From Rhizobium sp. CCGE 510 (lineage in GTDB: Bacteria > Pseudomonadota > Alphaproteobacteria > Rhizobiales > Rhizobiaceae), in NCBI RefSeq assembly GCF_000292525.1, contig NZ_AEYF01000018.1, positions 310,001 to 374,000 of the forward strand: a stretch of DNA of 64,000 nucleotides, given 5' to 3'. A model generated the notes under the pieces. That model ran no database searches. It was not told the DNA's origin and saw nothing but the letters and a program-made list of their open reading frames with translations. Below are positions 1 through 9,092 of this stretch, in pieces. The stretch's first letter is position 1. Each line of letters opens with the position of its first letter. A program made the position numbers and the translations under genes.

Positions 1-140
1 CGCGCGCTCGACGAGATCACCACCACCGGCCGCGGCTCGTGCGGCAGCCGATATTCGAGGCCTTTCGCCGGCGTGTCACGGCAGATGCGACAGGACGCGA
101 TCTCCCGCCGCAACGTCTCCAACTCGGCTTCGTCGGTCAT
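1..140 (-). CDS. Uracil-DNA glycosylase family protein, N-terminal part only
   Basis: Only the first 46 codons are in the window; the gene runs off the left edge. The visible peptide begins MTDEAELETLRREIASCRIC, with a Cys-x2-Cys pair at residues 17 and 20, and continues with a hydrophobic strand (PVVVIS). This resembles the start of UDG-superfamily proteins found in rhizobia, whose N-terminal cysteines may help bind a metal or cluster. The ATG lies 4 bp after the stop of the upstream thermonuclease gene, so the two are probably co-transcribed. The family call rests on a short fragment. Confidence 0.55.
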   Translation of the reverse strand, partial: MTDEAELETLRREIASCRICRDTPAKGLEYRLPHEPRPVVVISSSA

Positions 141-144
141 GGCT

Positions 145-702
145 TCACTCCCATCCGACGATCCGCCTGATGAAGCGCAGCGGGCCATCGAAACCGGAAC
201 CGTGGCGCGCATGATCGCGCACATCGCGCGGCCGCTCGAACGTGCCGGCCCAGAGACCCTCCTTCCCGGCTTTTGCCTCGGCCTCCTCCCTGGCGTAACC
301 GCCATAGGAGATGGCCATGCCCCGGCGCACCATGGCGGCATTGATGTCGCCGCCCGCCCCGCTCCGGCAGATGACAAGCAGCCTGTCATAACGGTCGCGC
401 CGGCTGCCCTGGCAAAGCGTTCCCGATGCCAAGACCATGCCTTGCAGCGCCTCGCGCGCCGCCCGGCCGCAGGCCCAGGCCTTGCCCGCCCGTGCGCAGC
501 TCTGGTTGAGCTCGGGTGCATCGATGCCTTCCAGGCGCAAACGATCGTTTCCTAATGTCAGACTGTCACCATCGGCAGCATGGAAAGCGCCCGAACGCTC
601 AATCTTTGTTGCATCATTGAGCTTGGCGACGATCAGCGCCACGAGCGCCAGCAGGGCAAAAGCGGTCACGCCGTCGCGAATCAGGCGCAGGCTCAGTGTC
701 AC
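145..702 (-). CDS. Thermonuclease (SNase-like) family protein
   Basis: 185 aa. A hydrophobic segment at residues 12-27 is a signal anchor or uncleaved signal peptide, so the nuclease domain (from about residue 35) should be periplasmic. The domain shows the staphylococcal nuclease pattern: DGDSL, then RLEGIDAPEL (Arg, Glu and Asp of the calcium/phosphate site), then a basic RDRYDRLL stretch. Such enzymes hydrolyse DNA and RNA phosphodiesters with Ca2+. The start is GTG at 702, chosen because AAGGAGG sits 7 nt upstream. The next gene begins 4 bp after the stop. Physiological substrate unknown. Confidence 0.85.
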   Translation of the reverse strand: MTLSLRLIRDGVTAFALLALVALIVAKLNDATKIERSGAFHAADGDSLTLGNDRLRLEGIDAPELNQSCARAGKAWACGRAAREALQGMVLASGTLCQGSRRDRYDRLLVICRSGAGGDINAAMVRRGMAISYGGYAREEAEAKAGKEGLWAGTFERPRDVRDHARHGSGFDGPLRFIRRIVGWE

Positions 703-802
703 GCTTTTGCCTCCTTAAAAAACAGATCCTTGGCAAAGATGGCAAACATCTTCTTAAGAATTGTCGGTTAAGCTCTTATCCACCCTGGGATGAAGTTTCA
801 AC

Positions 803-2344
803 GTGCACATGAGTACCGGCGTAAGCACATCGACCGACAAGATTATCGTCGACAGGTCGCGCAGCCACCGCAACAAGGCCGTTTCCAAGGCCGTGCGGCA
901 GACGCGCGAACGTCTTCAGTCCGGTCATGCGTCCAATTCCTCCTTCGACCGTGACGTACTAAAGATGTATGTGGCGTCGATGCTGCAGGGCGCGACGATC
1001 ATGCCGCTCTTCGTCGTCATCATCACCGCGCTTGGCGTTTATTTCACCCAAGATACGCAATTGCTCTTCTGGGCGCTGCTGACGCTCAGCTGTCACACCG
1101 GCAATATCCTGCTTGCGCGGCGTGCGCGCCGGCAGGAAATCACCCCCGAGAGCGCCCGTAAATGGCGCCGCCTGCTGTTGTTCGGCCAATTCCTGCTCGG
1201 CTGCTGCTGGGCCATATTCGCGCTGCAGGGCTGCGATAGCTGCGAGCCGTCAAGCTTTATCCTTTATAAGGGTGCGACGCTGCTGATCGCACTCTCCGTC
1301 ACGGCGATGTCGAACTTCATGCTGACGCCGACCGTGCTCGTCTCCTTCGCGCCGGCGGTCCTGGCGCTGGCCGTCAAGAGCGGCCTGTCGCGCGACCTCC
1401 TCGAAATCAGCCTGACGGGGCTCTTCACCAGCACCCTCGTCTTCTTCAACTATATCAGCGACCGGCTCTTCAAGTCGAACCTTAGGATCCTCTCCTACCA
1501 GTCGGAGAAGGATGACCTCATTGCCGAGCTCGAGGTGGCGAAATCGATGTCGGATGAGGCGCGCCGCCGCGCCGAAGAGGCAAACCTCGCCAAGTCGCGC
1601 TTCCTTGCCTCCATGTCACACGAACTCAGGACCCCGCTCAACGCCATCCTTGGTTTTTCCGAGGTGATGTCGGCCGAAGTCATGGGGCCGCTCGCCAATC
1701 CGACCTACAAGGAATATGCCGGCGATATCCACCGCTCCGGCCAACATCTGCTTGATCTCATCAACGAGATTCTCGACCTCTCCCGGATCGAGGCCGGCAA
1801 ATACGAGTTGAGCGAGGAGGCGATCTCGCTTCTGGATATCACCGAGGATTGCATCGGCATGGTCCAGCTACGCGCCCGCGCCAAGAACATCGCCATTTCG
1901 GATCAATTCGAACGGCAGCTGCCAGCCATTTGGGCAGACGAGAAGTCGATGCGCCAGGTGGTGCTCAACCTTCTCTCCAACGCCGTCAAGTTCACCCCGC
2001 AGGGCGGCGAAATCCACGTCAAGGTCGGCTGGACGGCCGGCGGCGGACAGTACATCTCGATCAAGGATAACGGCCCCGGCATTCCGGAGGAAGAGATCCC
2101 CGTCGTCCTTTCGGCCTTCGGTCAGGGCTCAATCGCCATCAAGAGCGCCGAACAGGGCACGGGCCTCGGCCTGCCGATCGTCCAGGCGATCCTTGCCAAG
2201 CATGACGGACAGTTCCTGCTGAAATCGAAGCTGCGCGAGGGCACCGAAGTGATCGCCATCCTGCCCGCCAGGCGCGTGCTCCAGAGCCTGCCGGCTGTGG
2301 AAGAAGCGCATGCGGTCGCGCGCAAGCGCAAGAGTTTTGCCTGA
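803..2344 (+). CDS. Membrane sensor histidine kinase (PdhS/DivJ-like)
   Basis: 513 aa from a GTG; an in-frame ATG two codons later is equally possible. About six hydrophobic helices fill residues 60-220 with no periplasmic sensor domain between them. A short coiled coil (about 232-265) follows, then a HisKA domain with the phospho-acceptor His273 in FLASMSHELRTPLNAI, and a HATPase_c domain with an N-box (NLLSNAVKF, about 389), DNGPGI (422) and GTGLGL. The HisKA sequence resembles the PdhS/DivJ kinases that act on DivK in alphaproteobacteria. No response regulator is adjacent, so the partner is unknown. The gene converges on dgkA with 1 bp between stops. Confidence 0.85.
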   Translation: MHMSTGVSTSTDKIIVDRSRSHRNKAVSKAVRQTRERLQSGHASNSSFDRDVLKMYVASMLQGATIMPLFVVIITALGVYFTQDTQLLFWALLTLSCHTGNILLARRARRQEITPESARKWRRLLLFGQFLLGCCWAIFALQGCDSCEPSSFILYKGATLLIALSVTAMSNFMLTPTVLVSFAPAVLALAVKSGLSRDLLEISLTGLFTSTLVFFNYISDRLFKSNLRILSYQSEKDDLIAELEVAKSMSDEARRRAEEANLAKSRFLASMSHELRTPLNAILGFSEVMSAEVMGPLANPTYKEYAGDIHRSGQHLLDLINEILDLSRIEAGKYELSEEAISLLDITEDCIGMVQLRARAKNIAISDQFERQLPAIWADEKSMRQVVLNLLSNAVKFTPQGGEIHVKVGWTAGGGQYISIKDNGPGIPEEEIPVVLSAFGQGSIAIKSAEQGTGLGLPIVQAILAKHDGQFLLKSKLREGTEVIAILPARRVLQSLPAVEEAHAVARKRKSFA

Positions 2345-2345
2345 T

Positions 2346-2729
2346 TTAACCAAAAAGCAGGTTCTTGCCGAGAACGAAGGCGAGATAGAGGCAGCAGGCG
2401 GCGATCATGCAGGTCACCGCGAAGGAGCCGAGATCCTTGGCATGTTTGCCGACGATCGAGATCTCCGGCGAAATCCGATCAATCACCTCCTCGACGGCGG
2501 TATTCATCGCCTCCATCGAAAAGAGCCCGAGAAACAGAACCACCGCGACGACGATCTCGCCGGCGGTTGCCCCCACCAATGCCAGCGTCGCGATCGAAAC
2601 GACGAAGAAACCGAGTTCCTGGCGGAAGGCTGCCTCTTTCAGCAAACGCAGGAAACCCGCCCAGGAATAGCCGGCGGCGGCGGTGAAATGTCGAAATCTG
2701 GTCTCTTTCGTCACCGCAGGCTTCGTCAA
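2346..2729 (-). CDS. dgkA: Diacylglycerol kinase
   Basis: 127 aa, close to the 122 aa of E. coli DgkA. It phosphorylates diacylglycerol to phosphatidic acid in the inner membrane, recycling lipid released by head-group transfer reactions such as periplasmic glucan modification. Three hydrophobic helices are visible, with the family motif SMEAMNTAVEEVIDRIS carrying the catalytic/metal Glu and Asn, and an N-terminal amphipathic stretch. I place the start at TTG 2729 because a purine-rich GAGGAGAG lies just upstream; a GTG seven codons downstream is the alternative. The longer open frame upstream of 2729 lacks DgkA-like sequence. Confidence 0.85.
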   Translation of the reverse strand: MTKPAVTKETRFRHFTAAAGYSWAGFLRLLKEAAFRQELGFFVVSIATLALVGATAGEIVVAVVLFLGLFSMEAMNTAVEEVIDRISPEISIVGKHAKDLGSFAVTCMIAACCLYLAFVLGKNLLFG

Positions 2730-2856
2730 GACGCCTCTCTCCTCTTGCAGACTGGGAAAGACTTTGCCTTCCCCTTTGATGACCGGTCCGCAGGTAGCCG
2801 ATCCATTTGAGCGGCGCAAGCGAACCCGAGCGCGGATCGGCGACCGACCACCCGCA

Positions 2857-3873
2857 TTAATGCTTATTCGTGACACCCGCCTGGGCGAAGGTCGCCATGC
2901 CGGAATGGCAGGCGGCAGCAGCCTTGATGATCCCTGCGGCAAGCGCTGCCCCGGTGCCTTCGCCGAGCCGCATGCCGAGCGCCAGAAGCGGCGTCTTGCC
3001 GAGCATCTCGATCGCGCGCAGATGTCCAGGCTCGCCGGAGACATGGCCGATCAGGCAATGATCAAGCGCCGACGGATTGGCAGCCTTCAGGATCGCCGCC
3101 GCCGCGGTCGCAACATAACCGTCGATCAGCACAGGAATGCGTTCCATGCGGGCGGCAAGAATGGCGCCGGCCATCGCCGCGATCTCACGGCCGCCGAGCC
3201 GCCGCATGATCTCGAGCGGATCATCGAGGTGGTCGCCATGCAACGCCACCGCCTTTTCCACCGCCGCGATCTTGCGCTCCAGCATCTCGCCTGCCGAACC
3301 GGTGCCCGGCCCAACCCAGTCTCGCGCCGAACCGCCGTAGAGCGCATAGTTGATGGCCGCCGCGATCGTCGTATTGCCGATGCCCATTTCGCCGATGCAG
3401 AGCAGGTCGGTGCCGCCGGCAATCGCCTCCATGCCGAAGGCCATGGTCGCGGCGCAATCGCGCTCGGAAAGCGCTGCCTCTTCGGTGATGTCGCCGGTGG
3501 GATAATCCAGCGCCAGATCGAAGACTTTCAACCCGAGATCATAGGCGACACAGATCTGATTGATCGCAGCCCCTCCGGCCGCAAAGTTCTCGACCATCTG
3601 CTGCGTCACTGCCGGCGGAAACGGCGTGATTCCCTGCCTGGTGACGCCGTGATTACCGGCAAAGATCGCCACCAGCGGCCGGTTGACGGCAGGGGTGCGG
3701 CCCGTCCAGGCGGCAAGCCAGAAGGCGATTTCCTCAAGCCGTCCAAGCGCGCCCGGCGGCTTGGTCAGTTGTGCGTCGCGTTCGCGCGCCGCCACCAGCG
3801 CACTGGCATCCGGCCCCGGCAGGTCACGAAGCAGGGTACGGAAATCGTCGAACGGCAGGCCTGAAACGCTCAT
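2857..3873 (-). CDS. cobT: Nicotinate-nucleotide--dimethylbenzimidazole phosphoribosyltransferase
   Basis: 338 aa, family length (CobU in Pseudomonas denitrificans naming). It transfers ribose phosphate from nicotinate mononucleotide to DMB, giving alpha-ribazole phosphate for the lower nucleotide loop of cobalamin. Visible signatures are [13 protein letters not shown] near the N-terminus, the FAGNHGV segment, GEMGIGNTT, and the C-terminal [10 protein letters not shown] with catalytic Glu at about 305. The start is placed at [10 protein letters not shown] because upstream codons look non-coding. It is divergent from cobS across 188 bp; the two products act in consecutive steps. No riboswitch was seen in that intergenic space. 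Confidence 0.93.
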   Translation of the reverse strand: MSVSGLPFDDFRTLLRDLPGPDASALVAARERDAQLTKPPGALGRLEEIAFWLAAWTGRTPAVNRPLVAIFAGNHGVTRQGITPFPPAVTQQMVENFAAGGAAINQICVAYDLGLKVFDLALDYPTGDITEEAALSERDCAATMAFGMEAIAGGTDLLCIGEMGIGNTTIAAAINYALYGGSARDWVGPGTGSAGEMLERKIAAVEKAVALHGDHLDDPLEIMRRLGGREIAAMAGAILAARMERIPVLIDGYVATAAAAILKAANPSALDHCLIGHVSGEPGHLRAIEMLGKTPLLALGMRLGEGTGAALAAGIIKAAAACHSGMATFAQAGVTNKH

Positions 3874-4061
3874 CTGTGCGGCTTTCCTATGAATCCGGAT
3901 ATTCTTGTTTTCACGCAAACCACTTGTTTGCGTCGAGCAAATCAGCTTCTTTGCGGGTCGCAACTCTATTAAAGCGGGCCGACGAGACGGACAACTCCAA
4001 AAGCGCCCCTGTGACCATAAGCCGAGACCATAAGCCGAAACCGACGGCAGAACGAAACAGA
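3874..4061. promoter_or_regulatory. Divergent promoter region cobT/cobS
   Basis: This 188-bp gap lies between the oppositely oriented cobT and cobS starts and must hold both promoters. It contains an unusual near-duplicate phrase (ccataagccgagaccataag, about 4015-4034) and a T/A-rich patch at 3895-3910. I do not see the GCCACTG or B12-box motifs of a cobalamin riboswitch, unlike the leader of cobU. Confidence 0.4.
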
Positions 4062-4844
4062 ATGAAGATCAAGGACCTTGCGGTCGATACCGCCCGCGCC
4101 GTCGCCTTCCTCAGCCGCATTCCCATGCCGCAATCGCTGTTCAAAGGCTATGACGGCAGGCTCGGCAGGCTGGTGCGCGCTTTTCCCTTCGCCGGTATCA
4201 TCATCGGCTTCGTCCCCGCGCTTGCCCTCCTCTTGGCTTTGGAGCTGCATGCCGATCCGCTGATGGCGGCGCTGATTGCGCTTTCGATCCAGGTTCTCGT
4301 CACCGGCGCGCTGCACGAGGACGGGCTGGCCGATACGGCCGACGGCATTGGCGGCGGCAAGAGCCGCGAGCACAGCCTCGTCATCATGAAGGACAGCCGG
4401 ATCGGCACCTATGGCGCGATAGCGCTGATGCTCTCCTTGGCGATCCGCGCCGCGGCGCTTGCCGCCATCGCCCGCCACGCAACGCCGCTCCTATCAGCCC
4501 TTGCCATTCCCGCCGTCGCGGCGCTTAGCCGCGGCGCTATCGCCTGGCACTGGCAGCGGCTGGCGCCGGCAAAGGCCGATGGCGTGGCCGCCTCGACCGG
4601 CCAGCCGGACGAGGCGGCGATGCAGTTTGCGCTCTCCGCAGCCGGCCTCGTCGCCGCACTGCTGATCTGGCCCGCCTTCGGCCTGCGGCCGCTGGTCGCA
4701 AGCCTGCTTGCCACCGGCATCGCGGGGTTTGCCTTCACCGCTTTCATCCGCCGCAAGCTTGCAGGCCACACCGGCGACACGCTGGGCGCGACGCAGCAAA
4801 TTTGCGAGATCGCCAGCCTTTGCGCCCTTGCCACGGCTCTTTGA
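4062..4844 (+). CDS. cobS: Adenosylcobinamide-GDP ribazoletransferase
   Basis: 260 aa integral membrane enzyme (CobV in P. denitrificans naming). It joins alpha-ribazole to adenosylcobinamide-GDP in the last cobalamin assembly step. Family motifs are visible: FLSRIPMP at the N-terminus, [18 protein letters not shown] (acidic, Mg2+-binding, about residues 83-100), and the C-terminal [16 protein letters not shown] with its Asp. At least five hydrophobic segments are evident. The start at ATG 4062 matches the family's usual N-terminus; the open frame extends upstream through cobT antisense sequence. DUF1289 starts 18 bp downstream, probably in the same transcript. Confidence 0.93.
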   Translation: MKIKDLAVDTARAVAFLSRIPMPQSLFKGYDGRLGRLVRAFPFAGIIIGFVPALALLLALELHADPLMAALIALSIQVLVTGALHEDGLADTADGIGGGKSREHSLVIMKDSRIGTYGAIALMLSLAIRAAALAAIARHATPLLSALAIPAVAALSRGAIAWHWQRLAPAKADGVAASTGQPDEAAMQFALSAAGLVAALLIWPAFGLRPLVASLLATGIAGFAFTAFIRRKLAGHTGDTLGATQQICEIASLCALATAL

Positions 4845-4862
4845 AACTCCGATATATCGCTC

Positions 4863-5081
4863 ATGCAAACACCCTGCATTCACCTCTGCTCCCTGAACCT
4901 CGCCACCGGATTTTGTGCCGGATGCGGCCGGACTCTTCAGGAAATCGGCAGTTGGGTGAGCTACTCCGACACCGAGCGAAGACGGATCATGGCGCTGCTG
5001 CCGGCACGGCTTGCGGGCGTCGCTACGGTATCGAACCACAGGAAAACAGGCCTTTCCAGCCGGCCGGAGCGGCCTTTATGA
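4863..5081 (+). CDS. DUF1289 domain protein (Cys-rich)
   Basis: 72 aa. The peptide TPCIHLCSLNLATGFCAGCG has the four cysteines of DUF1289, a small family proposed to bind a metal, followed by the conserved RTLQEIGSWVSYSDTERR segment. Its function is unknown. It starts 18 bp after cobS and its TGA overlaps the ATG of the next gene (ATGA), so the protease gene is probably translationally coupled to it. The tail after residue 55 is not conserved-looking. Confidence 0.8.
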   Translation: MQTPCIHLCSLNLATGFCAGCGRTLQEIGSWVSYSDTERRRIMALLPARLAGVATVSNHRKTGLSSRPERPL

Positions 5082-5779
5082 TCCGTTTGATCATCTTCCT
5101 CGTCGTGATCGGCATCGGCCTTGCCGTGCTGATCGTCAACAATGGCAGCAGCCGGATCCTCGGCCTGCAGAGCGATGACTTCGGCCGCGTCGTCTATCTG
5201 CTGCCCATCGCACTGATGCTCTCGGCCGGCATCTGGGCGAGCCGGCGCAGCATTGGCGAAACGATGCGCCAGATGATGATTTGGCTGGTGATCATCCTGG
5301 CGCTCGTCACCGTCTATCTCTATCGCCAGGAGGCACTCGGCGTCGGCAACAGACTGCTCGCCGGCCTCGTTCCCGGCCGCGCCGTCGTCGTCACCACCAG
5401 CGAGGGCGGCCAGGAGATCATCCTGCACAAGCTGCTGAACGGCCATTTCGAAGCCGATGTCGCTGTCAACGGCCAAACGATCCAGATGCTCGTCGATACC
5501 GGCGCCAGCATGGTGGCGCTGTCGCGTGAAGATGCCGAACGGATCGGCATCGACCCCTCCCGCCTCACCTATTCCATGACCGTCATGACCGCCAATGGCC
5601 GTGGCCGCGCAGCCCCCGTCACGCTCGACCAGGTGGCAATCGGCCCGATCGTCCGCAACAATGTCGTAGCCAGCGTCGCCGAGGACGGCCGGCTCGACCA
5701 GAGCCTGCTTGGCATGAGCTTCCTGGAAACGCTGGGCTCGCTGCAGATGCAGACCGACGAACTGCGCCTGCGGGATTGA
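5078..5779 (+). CDS. Membrane-anchored retropepsin-like aspartic protease (TIGR02281 type)
   Basis: 233 aa. Three hydrophobic helices occupy residues 2-18, 35-52 and 65-82. A retroviral-type aspartyl protease fold follows, with the catalytic motif MLVDTGASMVALS (about residues 140-152) and the flap/partner segment LDQSLLGMSFLETLG near the C-terminus. Such clan AA proteases act as homodimers, so one DTG per chain is expected; the domain should face the periplasm. Start at ATG 5078, overlapping the DUF1289 stop. The substrate is unknown. Confidence 0.82.
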   Translation: MIRLIIFLVVIGIGLAVLIVNNGSSRILGLQSDDFGRVVYLLPIALMLSAGIWASRRSIGETMRQMMIWLVIILALVTVYLYRQEALGVGNRLLAGLVPGRAVVVTTSEGGQEIILHKLLNGHFEADVAVNGQTIQMLVDTGASMVALSREDAERIGIDPSRLTYSMTVMTANGRGRAAPVTLDQVAIGPIVRNNVVASVAEDGRLDQSLLGMSFLETLGSLQMQTDELRLRD

Positions 5780-5952
5780 GGGCCCGGCGTCGTGCAATGC
5801 CGCTTTACGGTTGCGCTCGGATCTGTCACCTTCACGCGTAACAACAAGACCACAAAGAGCAAAAAGAAACTCCTAGTTCGGTGGCACCGCATGTTCGACC
5901 GACCCTCGCCCGAGGCGAGGCCTTGACCCATGGGTGCGACAGGAGTTTCGCG

Positions 5953-6390
5953 ATGAACTCACTCTGGCCGATCGTCGTCGGCGGCGTTCTGCCCGCCATT
6001 TTCTGGGGCGTCACCGCCATCTTCCAGAAACAGAGCGCCACGGCAGCCACCGGCTCCGCCGTCTATCTGATCGCCTTCGGCACTGCCTGCGCCCTTGCCG
6101 GCCTGATCGCCGCGCTGATCTGGCGCCCAGCCCCCTGGACCGCGCAAGGTCTCGGCTTTGCCACCACCGCGGGCGCCTGCTTCGCCGTCGGCACCGGCCT
6201 CATCAGCTTTGCGCTTTTCGCTTACGGTGTCTCGGTCTCGAAACTCGCCCCTATCTGGAGCTGCAATGTGCTGGCGACGCTGGCAATCGGCGCCCTCTTT
6301 CTCGGCGAAGCCGCAGAGTTGAACATCATAAAGCTCGTCGCCGGCACCCTCCTCATTATCTCGGGCGCTCTGCTCGTCAGCAGCGCCTGA
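5953..6390 (+). CDS. Small EamA/DMT-family membrane protein
   Basis: 145 aa with four hydrophobic helices. It is one EamA unit, half of a normal ten-helix drug/metabolite transporter, so it may work as a dimer as small DMT proteins do. ATG 5953 has AGGAG 7 nt upstream; an earlier ATG at 5881 lacks a ribosome site. The motif FLGEAAELNIIKLVAGTLLI near the end is typical of the last EamA helices. Substrate unknown. It stands alone between a protease gene and a convergent small exported protein. Confidence 0.75.
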   Translation: MNSLWPIVVGGVLPAIFWGVTAIFQKQSATAATGSAVYLIAFGTACALAGLIAALIWRPAPWTAQGLGFATTAGACFAVGTGLISFALFAYGVSVSKLAPIWSCNVLATLAIGALFLGEAAELNIIKLVAGTLLIISGALLVSSA

Positions 6391-6397
6391 GGGGACA

Positions 6398-6823
6398 TTA
6401 GTAAGAGATGAGCACCTCGCCGATCCTCGGCCGCGGCTTGAAAACCAATGGAATCACAATAGAAGCACGCTCGCCAGAGAAGATATCGACCATAGCCCGC
6501 CGGTCGGACAAGTCGATCGATGATCGCAAATTCTGAAAGGAGCAAGGGTTGCTCGAGCAATAGACGCGTAACTCACTATGCGCCGCGGAGCCGGAATGCA
6601 CGGTAAGACTGAGTTCAATGTCGGGGTTGTTGTGCCTGGCGAGCTGACAGGTGCTGTCCGGAAGGCATGACACCTCGGCAAAGAAGGGCTCACTTCCCTC
6701 CATCATCACGGCATAGGTGACGTGAATGGGCTGGACAGTCTCCTCGCCCGAAAGGCTTTCCTGCGGGACTGAGTAAAGCATAGACGCGATTGCAAGGCAT
6801 CCAAGCACATTGCGGCTGGCCAT
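6398..6823 (-). CDS. Small exported protein of unknown function
   Basis: 141 aa from ATG 6823. Residues 1-23 (MASRNVLGCLAIASMLYS...) look like a signal peptide. The mature part has two cysteine pairs (C-LPDSTC and YCSSNPC) that could form disulfides in the periplasm, and ends in a beta-rich GEVLISY. I do not recognise a family. It converges on the EamA gene (7 bp between stops) and lies downstream of the ABC exporter genes, 77 bp apart. Confidence 0.6.
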   Translation of the reverse strand: MASRNVLGCLAIASMLYSVPQESLSGEETVQPIHVTYAVMMEGSEPFFAEVSCLPDSTCQLARHNNPDIELSLTVHSGSAAHSELRVYCSSNPCSFQNLRSSIDLSDRRAMVDIFSGERASIVIPLVFKPRPRIGEVLISY

Positions 6824-6900
6824 CCCATTATCCCCAACATCGATGACGTCATCGCTGGGCAATCTTCATGTTGGAATTGCGGCGCTTCTCCAGCGCCGGA

Positions 6901-7662
6901 TCAATTGCGTAGCCGGTAGCCGGTTTTGAAGATCCAGGCGAGTGTTCCGAGGCAGGCCACCAAAAATACCGTGATCATTCCCAGACTGATCGCCGGGTTG
7001 ACGTCGGCGATCCCGTAAAAACTCCAACGAAAGCCGCTGACGAGATAGAGCACCGGATTGAGGTGGCTGACCGCCTGCCAGAAGGGCGGCAGCATATTGA
7101 CCGAATAGAAGCTGCCGCCAAGGAAGGTTAGCGGCGGCACGACCAGCATGGGAATGAGGTTCAGCTGTTCGAAATTGCCGGCCCAGATGCCGATCATGAA
7201 GCCGAACAGGCTGAAGGTGATTGCCGTCAGCAGGAAAAACAGGATCATCATGAAGGGATGTTCGATCCGGACATCGACGAAAAGATTGGCTGTGAGCAGG
7301 ATGATGAAACCGATGAGCATCCCTTTGGTAGCGGCGGCCCCGACGTAACCGAGAAGGATCTCCGTCATCGCCACCGGCGCCGACAGCACCTCGTAGATCG
7401 TGCCGGTGAATTTTGGGAAATAGATGCCGAAGGAGCCGTTGCTGATGCACTGACCGAGCAGCGTCAGCATGATGAGGCCGGGCGTGATGAAGGCGCCGTA
7501 GGATACGCCCTCCACTTCCTGGATGCGCGAGCCGACCGCGGCCCCGAAGACGATGAAATAAAGCGAGGTCGAGATGACGGGTGAGATAACGCTCTGCAGC
7601 AGCGTGCGCCGCGTGCGGGCCATTTCGAAGAAATAGATCGATTTGATCGCCTCGACGTTCAT
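6901..7662 (-). CDS. ABC-2 type transporter permease (YadH-like)
   Basis: 253 aa with six hydrophobic helices and the ABC-2 signature ([20 protein letters not shown] and [15 protein letters not shown]). With the ATPase gene upstream (4-bp overlap) it forms a two-component exporter. The pair matches E. coli YadH/YadG in size and order. Related systems export drugs, polysaccharides or lipo-oligosaccharides (NodIJ). The substrate cannot be read from the sequence. Confidence 0.87.
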   Translation of the reverse strand: MNVEAIKSIYFFEMARTRRTLLQSVISPVISTSLYFIVFGAAVGSRIQEVEGVSYGAFITPGLIMLTLLGQCISNGSFGIYFPKFTGTIYEVLSAPVAMTEILLGYVGAAATKGMLIGFIILLTANLFVDVRIEHPFMMILFFLLTAITFSLFGFMIGIWAGNFEQLNLIPMLVVPPLTFLGGSFYSVNMLPPFWQAVSHLNPVLYLVSGFRWSFYGIADVNPAISLGMITVFLVACLGTLAWIFKTGYRLRN

Positions 7663-8585
7663 TTGTCTGCTCCTACCAGCGCCACGAAGATGTCTTCGAG
7701 CGTGCTCTGCCGCGTCGAGAGATCTTTGAAATGGATATTGTTTTCACCGAGCCGGGTCAGCAGCGTGGCGATGCTCTCCTGCTCGTTGTCGGCGTCGAAA
7801 TCGTAAGTCAGCCGGCTGCCGCCGACTTCCAGCGTCAATCCGTTGCCGGCGAAACAATCCGGAAGGTGGCTGAGCGGCTCGGTGAGATCGAGGATGAGCT
7901 GCTTGCGGCCGAGCTTGGCCATCAGTGCCGCCTTGTCTTCGACGAGCAGCAATTGCCCGCCATTGATTACACCGACGCGGTCGGCGATCTCCTCGGCCTC
8001 CTCGATATAATGGGTGGTCAGGATGATGGTGACGCCTGAGGCGCGAAGCTCCTGGACGACATTCCACATGTCCTTGCGCAGCGTCACGTCGACGCCGGCC
8101 GTGGGTTCATCGAGGAAGAGGATATCCGGTTCATGCGAAAGCGCCTTGGCGATCAGCACCCGCCGTTTCATGCCGCCGGAGAGCTGGCGAAGCATATTGT
8201 CCTTCTTGTCCCAAAGTGAGAGTGCGCGCAGCACCTTCTCGATATGGGCGGGATTGGCTTTCTTGCCGTGCAGCCCGCGCGAAAAGCTCACCGTATTGAA
8301 CACCGTCTCGAACTGATCGGTGGTCAGCTCCTGCGGCACCAGCCCGATCATTCCGCGGGTGGCGCGGAAATCCTTGACGACATCGTGGCCGGCGACCAGC
8401 ACCTTGCCACCGCTCGGATTGGCGATGCCGCAGATGATCGAGATCAACGTCGTCTTGCCCGCGCCGTTCGGCCCGAGCAAGGCCAGGATTTCACCCTTCT
8501 CGACGTCGAGGTTGATGCCTTTCAGGGCCTCGAACCCGTTGGCGTAGGTCTTGGTAAGATTCTGAACCGATATGATGGGGGCCAT
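7659..8585 (-). CDS. ABC transporter ATP-binding protein (YadG-like)
   Basis: 308 aa. Walker [10 protein letters not shown] (about 38-46), signature LSGGMKRR, Walker [13 protein letters not shown] and a switch His in TTHYIEEAE are all intact. The C-terminal 80 residues form the extension typical of the CcmA/YadG group. It energises the ABC-2 permease encoded just downstream, whose ATG overlaps this stop by 4 bp. ATG at 8585. Confidence 0.9.
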   Translation of the reverse strand: MAPIISVQNLTKTYANGFEALKGINLDVEKGEILALLGPNGAGKTTLISIICGIANPSGGKVLVAGHDVVKDFRATRGMIGLVPQELTTDQFETVFNTVSFSRGLHGKKANPAHIEKVLRALSLWDKKDNMLRQLSGGMKRRVLIAKALSHEPDILFLDEPTAGVDVTLRKDMWNVVQELRASGVTIILTTHYIEEAEEIADRVGVINGGQLLLVEDKAALMAKLGRKQLILDLTEPLSHLPDCFAGNGLTLEVGGSRLTYDFDADNEQESIATLLTRLGENNIHFKDLSTRQSTLEDIFVALVGADK

Positions 8586-9092
8586 GCAATACTCTTGCGA
8601 ATTCTCAGCTGTTACTTCGGCCCGCTATATAGGCCCTTGATGACGCTTTGACATCCTTGGAGACGTGAACACAGCATTCGCTCCCTGCTAACACCATAGC
8701 CGTTGACGCAGGCGGCCCGCCGACATAGCCGGCATCGGATCTTTACGACGCGCTGATCCCTTGGGCGAAAAGAAACGCAGCAGCCGGTTTCGGATGTCAT
8801 CATCCGGTTATCTTCATGTCCGATAAGAAGCCGAGGCCAGCACCGGCATCCGCCCCGCCGCCACCCCTTTGCGGAGCCGTCTCCGGGTGTTCTCGTTACG
8901 CCCTTTTTCGCTGCCTCGGCATGTAGTCAAAGTTATTGTTCAATCACGAAACGCTTGGAACCGGCCAGCATCCTCTGTTCGGCCGCGTTCGTCTTAGCCG
9001 GCCCCGCGCCGGCTTTCTTTTTGTGTGTTGGGGCGTAGGCCAAAGGCCGGAGCATCGAAGGACGAGTGCGGGTGGGGGGCAGGAAGTGCCCC
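8586..9092. other. 507-bp non-coding gap
   Basis: Open frames here are short and lack codon bias or ribosome sites. The only clear structure is the plus-strand hairpin near 8996-9022. The left part presumably carries the promoter of the ABC exporter. I see no repeat shared with the other gaps. Confidence 0.5.
8996..9022 (+). terminator. Rho-independent terminator-like hairpin, plus strand
   Basis: Stem AGCCGGC / GCCGGCT with loop CCCGC, followed by a T-rich run (TTCTTTTT). The T tract is on the plus strand, yet both flanking genes are on the minus strand. It may end an unannotated short plus-strand transcript or be a relic. Confidence 0.5.

Noticed and set aside
73..555. 160-aa plus-strand ORF over the thermonuclease gene
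   Set aside because: It is antisense to a gene with clear SNase motifs and a GTG start behind AAGGAGG; the plus-strand protein has no recognisable domain.
3874..4061. Cobalamin riboswitch between cobT and cobS
   Set aside because: Neither the GCCACTGG core nor the AGCCAGGAGACCTGCC box is present on either strand.
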